64,000 nt of DNA. Origin: VXYL01 sp965199915 (GTDB lineage Bacteria > Pseudomonadota > Gammaproteobacteria > Pseudomonadales > Azotimanducaceae). A model generated the notes under the pieces. That model had not been told where the DNA came from, did not search any database, and saw only the letters and a list, made by a program, of their open reading frames with translations. A program made the position numbers and the translations under genes. This document shows, one piece after another, positions 36,224 to 45,400 of this stretch. The DNA is taken from contig OZ241348.1 in NCBI GenBank assembly GCA_965199915.1, positions 310,001 to 374,000 on the forward strand, in the 5' to 3' direction. How positions within the stretch are numbered: the stretch's first letter is position 1; every line of letters starts with the position of its first letter.

Positions 36224-38680
36224 ATGCCTATCCGTTCCGCCCGTTCCGCCCAGGAAAGCGCCGGGACGGCCTTCGGGCCAGTGGGCGAGCGCGAATGGCA
36301 ACGCCTGCGACGACAGTTCGAACTCGCCACCGATCCTTGGCTCGGCTTCATCTTCTGTCCGGCGCAGGGGCCGGTGGCCACACTGCGGCAGCGCACGGAA
36401 TTCATGCTCCAATACCGCGCTCGGCAAGTACGGCGCATCCATCCCGAATCGCCGGACGAGTTGCGGGGGTTGATGCCGAAGCTGTTCGCCAACCTCTCCA
36501 CGGCGGGCTGTGTTTGGGTAGAGGTGATAGCCGTAGACAACCCAATCTTGGACGACGTCGGCCCTTGGGCGGGCGCATGGGATTGGCTCATGCTGCGCAT
36601 CAACGAGCGCCGCGACGCGTTGCGCAGGCGATTGACAGGCCCCTTGATCTTCGCCGTGCATCCACAGTGGAAACCACGCCTGCGAGACGCCGCTCCGGAT
36701 CTTTGGTCCGTGCGTTCGTTGGTGCTGGATTTGCCGGGGAATGAAGGCCTGCCCGCCACCGACCGCTCCGATGTCTCAGCAGCGGCGAGCAAGATGAACG
36801 ACGACACCGAGTATGTCACCAGCGTAGAGGAGGCCCAAGCGGCGCTCGACCAGTTCGCGAAGACGCCTTCCCGGGACGCGAACTCCCTTGCGCGATTGCA
36901 CATGTACATGGCTTCCGCGCTGCTGACCGCCGATCGAGCAAGCGAAGCGGCCGACCATGCGGACATGGCTTTGGCGAGTGTCACGGGCGGGAAGACGCGG
37001 CTGCGGGCACAAGCCCTGGCGGTGGCGGCGCGCGCCAAGATGCAAGCAGACAACGACGTCGCGGCCGCACTGCAACACTTGCAGGAAGCCGTTGGTGTCT
37101 GGCGGTCAGTACGCAACAGCGCCGGCGAGAGCCCGCAGACGCTCCGCGACATCTCCGTCTCGCTCGACAGGGTGGGCGGCATCCATGATGCCGCAGGCAA
37201 CGCCTCCGCGGCCAAGGCCGCCTACGAAGAGGCGCTGGCGATCGACCGTCGCTTGATGGAGACGATCGGCGAGAACCCGCAGACGCTTCGCGAACTCTCC
37301 GTCTCGCTCGAAAGGATGGGCGGCGTCCACGAGGCCGCCGGCGACGCCTCCGCGGCCAAGGCCGCCCATGTGGAGTCGCTGACGATCGACCGTCGCTTGA
37401 TGGAGACGATTGGCGAGAATCCGCAGACGCTCCGCGACCTTTCCGTCTCGCTCGAAAGGATGGGCGGCGTCCACGAGGCCGCCGGCGACGCCTCCGCGGC
37501 CAAGGCCGCCCACGAGGAGTCGCTGGCGATTCGACGGCGCCTCGTGGAGACGATTGGCGAGAATCCGCGGACGCTGCGCGACCTTTCCGTCGCGCTCGAA
37601 AGGATGGGCGGCGTCCACGAGGCCGCCGGCGACGCCTCCGCGGCCAAGGCCGCCCATGTGGAGTCGCTGGCGATTCGACGGCGCCTCGTGGAGACGATTG
37701 GCGAGAATCCGCGGACGCTCCGCGACCTCTCCGTCTCGCTCGGCAGGATCGGCGGCGTCCACGATGCCGCAGGCGAAACCGACGCGGCCAGGGCCGCCTA
37801 CGAAGAGTCGCTGGCGATCGCCCGTCGCTTGATGGAGACGACTGGCGAGAACCCGCAGGCGCTCCGCGACCTCTCCGTCTCGCTCGGCAGGATCGGCGGC
37901 GTCCACGATGCCGCAGGCGAAACCGACGCGGCCAGGGCCGCCTACGAAGAGTCGCTGGCGATCGATCGTCGCTTGATGGAGACGACTGGCGAGAACCCGC
38001 AGACGCTGCGCGACCTTTCCGTCTCGCTCGGCAGGATCGGCGGCGTCCACGATGCCGCAGGCGAAACCGACGCGGCCAAGGCCGCCTACGAGGAGGCGCT
38101 GGCGATTCGACGGTGCCTCGTGGAGACGATTGCCGAGAATCCGCAGACGCTGCGCGACCTTTCCGTCTCGCTCGGCAGGATCGGCGGCGTCCACGATGCC
38201 GCAGGCGAAACCGACGCGGCCAGGGCCGCCTACGAAGAGTCGCTGGCGATCGATCGTCGCTTGATGGAGACGACTGGCGAGAATCCGCAGACGCTTCGCG
38301 ACCTTTCCGTCTCGCTCGGCAGTATTGGCGGCGTCCACGAGGCCGCGGGCGAAACCGACGCGGCCAGGGCCGCCTACGAAGAGTCGCTGGCGATCGATCG
38401 TCGCTTGATGGAGACGACTGGCGAGAATCCGCAGACGCTTCGCGACCTTTCCGTCTCGCTCGGCAGGATCGGCGGCGTCCACGATGCCGCGGGCGAAACC
38501 GACGCTGCCAAGGCCGCCTACGAAGAGTCGCTGGCGATTCAACGGCGTCTCGTGGAGACGATTGGCGAGACCCCGCAGACGCTTCGCGACCTCTCCGTTT
38601 CGCGCAACAGGCTAGCTCGCATCCACAAAGCCATAGGCGAAATTCAGGCCACGCCCACCGGCGGCAGTTCCGAAACGTGA
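36224..38680 (+). CDS. TPR protein with ten near-identical 48-residue repeats
   Basis: 818 residues. The first 220 residues are a conserved-looking non-repeat domain (DPWLGFIFCPAQGPVATLRQ, WAGAWDWLMLRINERRDALR, PDLWSVRSLVLDLP) seen in other ATPase-associated TPR proteins. A helical segment follows, then ten full 48-residue repeats with consensus ENPQTLRDLSVSLGRIGGVH and AAYEESLAIDRRLMETTG, and a degenerate eleventh. The repeat is a long TPR-like helical pair of the kind often linked to NB-ARC or CHAT partners. It should be the protein-binding scaffold for the ATPase encoded 10 bases upstream. There is no signal peptide, so it acts in the cytosol. The high identity between repeats implies recent expansion or homogenisation. 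Confidence 0.85.
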   Translation: MPIRSARSAQESAGTAFGPVGEREWQRLRRQFELATDPWLGFIFCPAQGPVATLRQRTEFMLQYRARQVRRIHPESPDELRGLMPKLFANLSTAGCVWVEVIAVDNPILDDVGPWAGAWDWLMLRINERRDALRRRLTGPLIFAVHPQWKPRLRDAAPDLWSVRSLVLDLPGNEGLPATDRSDVSAAASKMNDDTEYVTSVEEAQAALDQFAKTPSRDANSLARLHMYMASALLTADRASEAADHADMALASVTGGKTRLRAQALAVAARAKMQADNDVAAALQHLQEAVGVWRSVRNSAGESPQTLRDISVSLDRVGGIHDAAGNASAAKAAYEEALAIDRRLMETIGENPQTLRELSVSLERMGGVHEAAGDASAAKAAHVESLTIDRRLMETIGENPQTLRDLSVSLERMGGVHEAAGDASAAKAAHEESLAIRRRLVETIGENPRTLRDLSVALERMGGVHEAAGDASAAKAAHVESLAIRRRLVETIGENPRTLRDLSVSLGRIGGVHDAAGETDAARAAYEESLAIARRLMETTGENPQALRDLSVSLGRIGGVHDAAGETDAARAAYEESLAIDRRLMETTGENPQTLRDLSVSLGRIGGVHDAAGETDAAKAAYEEALAIRRCLVETIAENPQTLRDLSVSLGRIGGVHDAAGETDAARAAYEESLAIDRRLMETTGENPQTLRDLSVSLGSIGGVHEAAGETDAARAAYEESLAIDRRLMETTGENPQTLRDLSVSLGRIGGVHDAAGETDAAKAAYEESLAIQRRLVETIGETPQTLRDLSVSRNRLARIHKAIGEIQATPTGGSSET
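37127..38680 (+). repeat. 144-bp tandem repeat array (10 full units plus partial)
   Basis: Full units run from 37127 to 38566, each exactly 144 bases, with a degenerate eleventh unit to 38680. Units fall into two subtypes: early ones with ERMGGVHEAAGDASAAKAAH and later ones with GRIGGVHDAAGETDAA. Neighbouring units are nearly identical at the DNA level, including silent positions, which points to unequal crossover or slippage. It is coding, and the frame is preserved throughout. Confidence 0.95.
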
Positions 38681-38831
38681 AAGAGACAGCTTCTGAACCG
38701 GAAGCCGCGGCGCGCGAGCGACAGGGGCGACGGGTAAGGACGAAGCGAGGGAAGGAGGGGAAGTGCGGACGGCACAACGCGCCCCTCGCTTCCTATGCTA
38801 TGGTTGTGCGCCTTGCGACTTGGGGGGATGA

Positions 38832-40097
38832 ATGACCAGCTCGACAGACCTCGCCGCCGCCGGCACGAAGGCACCTGCGCTCTATGTGCCGCCACTGCAA
38901 CGCACGGCGGGTCAGCCGCCGCCCATCGCCGCCAACGGCGGGCTCTCCTACATGGCCTTCGACCGGAACGGGGACGCGGGCACGGCGGCGGCGACGGAAG
39001 CGGCGTTCGCCGAGGTCGCGGATGGCGACGGGCAGGCGATCATCGACATGCTTGAGAACGCGCCGTCGGGGCCCATCGAGACGAAGTGGGGCGTTGGGTT
39101 TCGGGACTACGCGGAGTGCTTGGAGCACATTCGGGCGAACAACATCACGGCCCCGGAAGGTGGTTTGGCGCTGCCGCTGCGCTACACCGTTCACGAGCAT
39201 CCCTCCTACTCCATCGTCTCCTCCAACGCCCTGTGGCGGGACCCGGCGCGCGCGGTCGACGCGAAAGCGGTGCGCAAGTACGAACGCGACGTTGGCAAGC
39301 GCTGTCTCTACTTTCCGCAAGTGCTGCGCGACGCGCGCCGCATCAAGGAGTACCACCCCGGGCTTTCGCCCTACAGCCCCGAATGCATGGATAGACTGGG
39401 AATCGCGCTGGCCCATTGCGAGTCCAAGTGCCGGAACTTCTACGACGCGGCCGAGGTGGAGCGCGTGTTCTACCCGGAGATGGAACGGCTGCTGTTGGCG
39501 TTCTTTCCGGGCGCGACGGATGCGCTGGTGTACAACCACGACGTGTTCGACAAGGACTACGCTGGCGACCGCACCGAAGACCAGGCCAACAAGATCCCGG
39601 GCGTGAACGCCGGCTACGCCAACTTGGTACACAACGATCTGAACGACAACAGCGGCCGCGTGCGCTGCCGCGAGCTGTTGACGCGGAACCTGCGCAACTT
39701 CGGGCGCGAGCAGCACTACACGGAGGAGCAGGCCGACGCGAAGATGTCGCGGCGGTTCGCGTCCATCAACCTGGCCAAGCCGATGGAGACCGTGGGCCAA
39801 CATCCGTTCGTGCTTTGCGCTTGGCCGTCTTTCGCCGACCAACCCTACATCACCAACTACCGCATCTACGACGACCGCGTGGGCGAGACCACCCGCTTCA
39901 CCCACCGGCCCGAACACGAGTGGTACTGGCTGCCGGCGCAGAAACCCAACGAGGTTTCCATGCTCAAGTGTTACGACTCGGTCACGGATGGGTCGGTTTC
40001 GCGCTGGTCGTTCCACACCGCCTGCTTCGACCCCACCGCGCCCGAAGACGCGCCGTGCCGCAAGAACGTTGTGGTGCGCTCCTTCGTGTTCTTCTGA
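38832..40097 (+). CDS. CmcJ/NvfI-family oxidoreductase (Fe/2OG-like)
   Basis: 421 residues, cytosolic. The middle has DALVYNHDVFDKDY, the block IPGVNAGYANLVHNDL and QHPFVLCAWPSFADQPYITN. The C-terminus has HEWYWLPAQKPNEVSMLKCY, SVSRWSFHTACFDP, then VRSFVFF. These are the conserved blocks of the CmcJ/NvfI family, which includes fungal endoperoxide-forming and cephamycin-pathway hydroxylases that use an Fe/2-oxoglutarate-type site (HND and the later SFHTAF-like His). It would hydroxylate or rearrange a small molecule; the substrate is unknown. The ATG at 38832 follows GGGGGG. It sits between the TPR gene and the restriction-modification pair, and its tail is duplicated near 34309. Confidence 0.8.
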   Translation: MTSSTDLAAAGTKAPALYVPPLQRTAGQPPPIAANGGLSYMAFDRNGDAGTAAATEAAFAEVADGDGQAIIDMLENAPSGPIETKWGVGFRDYAECLEHIRANNITAPEGGLALPLRYTVHEHPSYSIVSSNALWRDPARAVDAKAVRKYERDVGKRCLYFPQVLRDARRIKEYHPGLSPYSPECMDRLGIALAHCESKCRNFYDAAEVERVFYPEMERLLLAFFPGATDALVYNHDVFDKDYAGDRTEDQANKIPGVNAGYANLVHNDLNDNSGRVRCRELLTRNLRNFGREQHYTEEQADAKMSRRFASINLAKPMETVGQHPFVLCAWPSFADQPYITNYRIYDDRVGETTRFTHRPEHEWYWLPAQKPNEVSMLKCYDSVTDGSVSRWSFHTACFDPTAPEDAPCRKNVVVRSFVFF

Positions 40098-40135
40098 AGA
40101 CTGGCAACGAAATGTAGCTCTGGCGATTGCGCTTT

Positions 40136-40217
40136 ATTGCGCCTTGCTTTGTCGCTATTGCCGCTTCTCCACGGCGGTGGACATAAGCGGTTTTTCGATG
40201 GCCGTGGCGGGGAGCTC
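40136..40217 (+). pseudogene. Relic of the AAA-type ATPase gene
   Basis: Bases 40167-40217 repeat 35184-35233 of the ATPase gene with few changes, coding STAVDISGFSMAVAGS against STAVDISDFLMAVAGS. The preceding 30 bases (GCCTTGCTTTGTCGCTATTG) also resemble the sequence just upstream of the intact ATPase start (GCCGCCTTGTTGCTACAATT), as if a full copy lost its first 290 bases by deletion. It begins about 40 bases after the CmcJ-like stop. No start codon or full domain remains. Confidence 0.75.
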
Positions 40218-40356
40218 GTCTCCGCCGCCAGCGGTGCCGCCGCCCACAGCAGGCCGGGCGGCCTGGTGCCCTTGCGGTATGCCATGTCGCGTGGGCCGCG
40301 TGGGGTTGGTGGCAATGAAGTACCATAGGCGCGACGGGAACGTTGGGCCTCGAGCG

Positions 40357-41556
40357 ATGTCCTATCACATCTCCGAAGAGCGCAGAGACTGGTACCGGCG
40401 CGTGTCGGCGCGGTCCAGAGAGCGGAAGATCGCCGCCAGCAACGGTGATCTCGCCTATGCATCAAGCCAAGTCAACACGCCCAACTTGGACCCCAACACG
40501 CTCATGCCAGCGCTGGCGCCGCATGGGCTGCGGGCACTCTCGCTGTTCGCCGGAGGAGGCGGGCTGGACCTCGGCTTTGAGCGGGCCGGGTTCGAGCATG
40601 TTGCCAGCTTTGACATCCTCGACATCTGCGGGGCGACGTTGCGCGAGAGCCGCCCTGCTTGGACGGTGTTCAGCGGCCGAGAGGGGGAGGTGCGGAACCG
40701 CGACTGGTCGCGCTTCAAAGGCCTCGTGGATGTCGTTCACGGGGGGCCGCCCTGCCAACCGTTTTCCATCGCCGGCAAGAGGCACGGCAGCCACGACCAT
40801 CGAGACATGTGGCCGGCCTTCATCAACGCGGTGCAGAAGGTTGCGCCCGCGGCATTCTTGGCCGAGAACGTCCCGGGGCTGTTGGACGCGAGATTCAGCC
40901 GATATGTAAACGACGTCATTCTCGAACCGCTGTCCGGCAGCTATCAAGTGAGAACATTCCGCATCCTCGCTTCGGATTTCGGTGTGCCACAAGTCCGAAC
41001 GCGGGTGTTTTTCGTGGGATTTCGGTGCGACAAGGCGTTCGGAGACTTCCGCGCCCCGATGCCCACGCACCGCGTAGCCGCGGACCTGTTTGATGGCGGC
41101 GACCGCACGAATGGCGCGAGGGCCGCCTTGGGCCTGTCCGACATCGGCTTCGACCGCTGCGCGCCGACCATCCGATCCGGTTTCACGGGGCCTAGGAAAT
41201 CAACAAGCATCCTAAACAGCAAGGCGAGCCAAGCAGTGTGGGCTCGGCTGCGGATTTGGCCGAACGGCGTGCAACGCGACCGCGAGGCCGCAGCCAGGTT
41301 TCCTCCGGAAAACGGACACTTCCGCTTGGCCGTGCAGGATTGCGCTCTGCTGCAGGGTTTTCCGGAGAACTGGCGTTTCGCGGGTGCCGCCTATCAGGTG
41401 ATCGGCCAGATCGGCAACTCTGTGTGTCCGCCGGTTGCCTACGCCGTTGCAAAAGCCGTTGCGGCGGCCTTGGGGGTGCCCGTGGACGACAGCGGGCACC
41501 CGGGGCGTGCGCCAGAAGATCGAAGTGGCCGTTCAAGACGACCATCGCGAAACTGA
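40357..41556 (+). CDS. DNA (cytosine-5) methyltransferase
   Basis: 399 residues. All main 5mC methyltransferase motifs are present in order: motif I LSLFAGGGGLDLGFERAG, motif IV GGPPCQPFSIAGKRHG with the catalytic Cys, motif VI LAENVPGLL, motif VIII VPQVRTRVFFVGF, motif IX around RLAVQDCALLQGFPENW and motif X QVIGQIGNSVCPPVA. The target recognition region (about residues 225-290) is short. The ATG at 40357 begins SYHISEERRDWYRR; an ATG at 40315 is an alternative. The start of the endonuclease gene overlaps its last 50 bases, so this is the modification half of a type II restriction-modification system. The recognition sequence cannot be read from the sequence. Confidence 0.92.
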   Translation: MSYHISEERRDWYRRVSARSRERKIAASNGDLAYASSQVNTPNLDPNTLMPALAPHGLRALSLFAGGGGLDLGFERAGFEHVASFDILDICGATLRESRPAWTVFSGREGEVRNRDWSRFKGLVDVVHGGPPCQPFSIAGKRHGSHDHRDMWPAFINAVQKVAPAAFLAENVPGLLDARFSRYVNDVILEPLSGSYQVRTFRILASDFGVPQVRTRVFFVGFRCDKAFGDFRAPMPTHRVAADLFDGGDRTNGARAALGLSDIGFDRCAPTIRSGFTGPRKSTSILNSKASQAVWARLRIWPNGVQRDREAAARFPPENGHFRLAVQDCALLQGFPENWRFAGAAYQVIGQIGNSVCPPVAYAVAKAVAAALGVPVDDSGHPGRAPEDRSGRSRRPSRN

Positions 41557-42256
41557 AATGCGCCAGCTCGTCGGCCTTAGAACTGGCGAAGGGCGTTCTG
41601 GTATCGACGCCTACTTCGACTTCGCGGTTCGCGGTCGCCGCTATGCGGTGCCTATCGAGCTGAAGTCGACAACCGTTGGGTCGGTGTCGACCGCAAGGGA
41701 TGTTGGCCCAGAGCACATCGAAAAGTGGCGGTCCCGGGTGTGGCTTATCGGTTTCTATGACTCCACGGGCACCACCTTGGAGCACCTGCTCGCGCTCGGT
41801 CCGGACGAGATGGAGCCTTGGATCTCGCGGATCGAGAGCTACATTGCGCCGGACTTCCTTATCGGCGAGCGAGCCGCCATGAATCTCGGGATTGATGACA
41901 TGCATGTAATTTGCGGCGAGAAGCCAATCTACACGTTGGAAGATGCGAAGGCGCTTTACAAGCGGCAGTGGAGCGAAACGGACTATCTTTCGCACATGGA
42001 TTGCCCGAACGGCTACAGCCCGCGCCGGATGCTCCGGGTGCTCAGACTCCGCGCCCGCTACCTCAGCGACCGCGGCTCTACGTTGAACAACCCGCACATC
42101 CCGATGCGGTTCTTGTCGACATTCGCGGACAAGTTGGTGGACGTGGCGACGGTGGTTGGCGGCGATGGGCTGCGGCAGCGGATCCGGCGCAGAGTCAGGG
42201 AGATAACGATGGAGAGTGCGAAGCTCAGGGCCATCGCCACCTCCGGCGCGGCTTAG
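41507..42256 (+). CDS. Type II restriction endonuclease, PD-(D/E)XK
   Basis: 249 residues. The GTG at 41507 starts KIEVAVQDDHRETEMRQLVG, inside the last 50 bases of the methyltransferase gene but in another frame. The nuclease core is GIDAYFDFAVRGRR followed by YAVPIELKSTTVGS: an Asp and then a Glu-X-Lys, the PD-(D/E)XK catalytic pattern. Other landmarks are RVWLIGFYDSTGTTLEHLLA and LYKRQWSETDYL. Family assignment to a named enzyme is uncertain; the size and m5C partner would fit Eco47II- or Sau96I-like enzymes, but I cannot confirm this. It cleaves DNA not protected by the upstream methyltransferase. It ends just before an intergenic gap facing the Hhe-type helicase. Confidence 0.8.
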   Translation: MRQKIEVAVQDDHRETEMRQLVGLRTGEGRSGIDAYFDFAVRGRRYAVPIELKSTTVGSVSTARDVGPEHIEKWRSRVWLIGFYDSTGTTLEHLLALGPDEMEPWISRIESYIAPDFLIGERAAMNLGIDDMHVICGEKPIYTLEDAKALYKRQWSETDYLSHMDCPNGYSPRRMLRVLRLRARYLSDRGSTLNNPHIPMRFLSTFADKLVDVATVVGGDGLRQRIRRRVREITMESAKLRAIATSGAA

Positions 42257-42440
42257 GCGTCTTGCGCCAACAAGCGCTGCGGCGTGCTAACGGAAGTCCT
42301 GCATTTTTCCCGCAATACTCCCAACGTAACGTCGTAACCAACCACCTCGAAATTGACGTAACACTATAGGGCGACCATCTCATCGCCTTGGCCGATGAAC
42401 CTCTTTCGCATTTGCATTGATCAAGTCCGAAAGCGGATCT

Positions 42441-45400
42441 TCAAGCTTGGCCGGCGTCGTTTGTCGGAATTTGGGTTGCCTCGTCCTCTTTGCGCCGCCG
42501 CCGGTCCTGTTCCAAACATTCGCGCAACCGGCTATCCACCGTTTCGAGAGCGCCTGCCTTGTTCGTCCACCAATCCGTGGACCAAATGCGGAACAGCGTC
42601 CAACCGAGCCCCTCGAGCACCTGCTGACGCACCTTGTCGCGTTCTCTGGCGACGGCGGAACTGTGGTAAGTGGCACCGTCGCACTCGACGCCGGCCAAAT
42701 AACGCCCCGGATGATCCGGATGCACCACGCCGAGATCGATGCGATAGGCTGAGACCCCGATCTGCGGCTGAACGCGCCACCCCTTGCGCCGCAAGGCTTC
42801 CGTCACCGCAACCTCGAACGGCGAATCCGCATCGCCGACGGACTGGGGCGCAACGACGCCAAGAACAGAGGCGCCACGCTCCGCATAATCCAGGAAATCC
42901 TTGAGATCGGCAACAGCGCGGGCTTGGGTGCGCGACAGGTCGATCTGGTCCGGACGCAACGTGGAGAAGACCACCATTTCGGACTTGGAGCGCGTGACCG
43001 CGACGTTCAGCCGCCGCTCGCCGCCTTCACGGTTCAGCGGCCCGAAGTTCATGGTGACGCGCCCGGTTTGATCGGGCCCGTAGGTGACGCTGAACAAGAT
43101 CACATCCCGTTCGTCCCCCTGCACCGTTTCCAGATTCTTCACGAATACCGGCTCCGGCGTCTCCTCCGGCGAGAAGGCCCACTCGATCTCGGGCCGATGC
43201 AGGCGCTCCCGGTCCAGCAGGTCTTCAATGAGGGTCTGCTGCTCGGAGTTGAAGGTGACGACGCCGATGGTCTGTTGGCGAACGACCGTATCCGCGTGGG
43301 TTAGACGCCGCACGATCTCCGCGGTCACGGCCTTGGCCTCGGCTTCGTTGTGGCGGGCGCCGCCGCGCGCATAGAAACCATCGCTGGGGCGAACCACGCT
43401 CAGCCCCGTGTCTTCCACTTGCGGTGCCGGAAAAGTGATGAGGCGGTTGTCGTAGTAGCGGGCGTTGGAGAACGCGACCAAGCTCTCCCGGCGCGAGCGG
43501 TAGTGCAGGTTGAGGCGCTGTTCCGGTACGCTGGCGCCGAGCATCTCGTCAAGGACGCTCTCCAAATCGCCTTCGATCTCCAAGTCGCCATCCGGGTCGT
43601 CGTCGGCACGGGCGAAGAAGTTGGTGGGGGGCATCTGCCGCGGGTCGCCGGCGACGATCACCCGCCTGCCTCGCGCGATGGCGCCGATGGCGTCCCACAC
43701 GGTGATCTGCGACGCCTCGTCGAATATGACAACATCGAACAGCGCTTGGTCGGTCGGCAGGTACTGCGCCACCGAGAGCGGTGACATCATGAAGCAGGGG
43801 GTCAGCTTGGTCAGCACGTCCGGCGCTTCCTTGAGCAGCACCCGCACCGGCTTGTGGCGTCGCTGCTTTTGGAGCTCGCGCCGCACGACTCCCCAGCCAG
43901 AGCTGCGCGTGACCTCGTCCTGCGCCGGCAAACCCGCCTGCAACCGCGCCGCAATGTATTCCGAGGTTGCCTCCTGATGGCGTTCGTCCGCTGCGCAGAA
44001 CTTGCGGATGCGGGATTCATGCTCCGGTGTGGAGAATGTTCGCAGCACGGCGTCTTCCGTCATCACGGCTTCGGACCACCAAGCACAGTACGCCGCCTCG
44101 AACGTCCGGACGATTTCTCCGGCCGGCACGCGCCCTGCCTCCACCGCCTCCACCAAGGGCAGCAGCTCGCGCTCGACGGCCTTGGCCCTGCGCCGACGCC
44201 AAGCGCACCAGTCGCGCAGGCCGGCCTGCCCTTCCGCCACCCTGCGCGCTTGGCCACGCAGCCCATGCAAGGGGATGCTGGCGTCCGGCACCGCCCGCCC
44301 AGCGTCGGCTTCAAAAGCCGCCCAAGTCTGCGCCAAGGTTGAAGCGGCTTCGCTGCACATCTGCAATTGCCGGCCAAAGGCGCTGTTCGGAGCGAGGCCC
44401 TCGTTGCCTTCGGCCAACATGCTTTTCACCTTCTGCCGGATGTCCGCCAGCGCTTGGGGCGTCTGGGCAAGCGCCGCTGTCGCTTCGCGCACCCGTTCGC
44501 CAAGCTCCCGCGCGGATTGCAGCGCCTGCGCATCCGTGTCGTGCCGCCGCCAAAATCGAAACTCGCCCAGAGGCCGATCCAGGCGATCCAGCGCTTCGCC
44601 ATGCCGCCGCAGCCGGGTCAACGCGTCGGCGTCCTGCTCAGGGTTCGGGTCGCCCGCGGCGCCTCCTTCCCGCAATTGGCGCAGCAGGGCGCGACGCTTA
44701 AACCAGCGCAGCAACCAGATGGTGCGTTGCGCGGCGGCCCAGCGGCTGCGAATGTTCTCGCCATCCAGCTCACGCCAAGCAAAGGGCGCGTAGCTGCAAC
44801 TCAGGGAGGCCTTCGCCTCCGCGTAGCCTCGCAATTGCGAAGCGGCATCCGCCAGCGCTTGAACCTTGTCCCGTCCGTCCGGCCCCAAGGCAAGGGAGGT
44901 CTGCTGTTGATGGGAATCCGCCAGCGTCCGCGCAAGTTCGCCCAAGGCGCCGAGCCGGTTCAGGACGTCTGGGGCGGCAATGTCCAAGGCGGCTGCCACT
45001 TGGCCGCACTGGCGTTCCGCCTCGTCCGCAAGGGTCAGGAGCTCGTTGGCTCGGTCCGCAAGCGCTCTCTGCCAGCCGACTGTCCAATCTTCGCGCTCGA
45101 CGAAAGCCAGCGGATTGTCCACCAAGTCGCCCACGGCCTGCGCCTGAATCTCCAGATTCTCCACCACCTCGCGCATGGTTTTGAGTGCGTCATCGTCATG
45201 GACGCTCGCCGAAGGCCAAGACAGCCGGACCCGCTCAGCGAGCGCCTCGTCGCGCACCTTCACGCCTATGGCGCGATGCGGCGTCAAGCCATTGGGCCAC
45301 TCCCGGTGCATGTGCCGCACGAAGCGATTCAGGTCATCGCGCAACTCGCCCAGTGCGTTCGCCTCCTGCCGCCAAGCGCTTCCCGGTTTGACATCGGCGA

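Noticed and set aside
37127..38680. CRISPR array.
   Set aside because: Units are 144 bases, contiguous and coding, with no unique spacers or cas genes.
36981..38777. Two long minus-strand frames opposite the TPR gene.
   Set aside because: They are regular only because the DNA repeats; Arg-rich or featureless translation with no family match. The plus-strand TPR frame has clear consensus repeats.
42395..42904. Plus-strand frame opposite the end of the Hhe-type gene.
   Set aside because: Arg/Pro-rich shadow; the minus strand carries a recognisable Vsr-like nuclease domain here.
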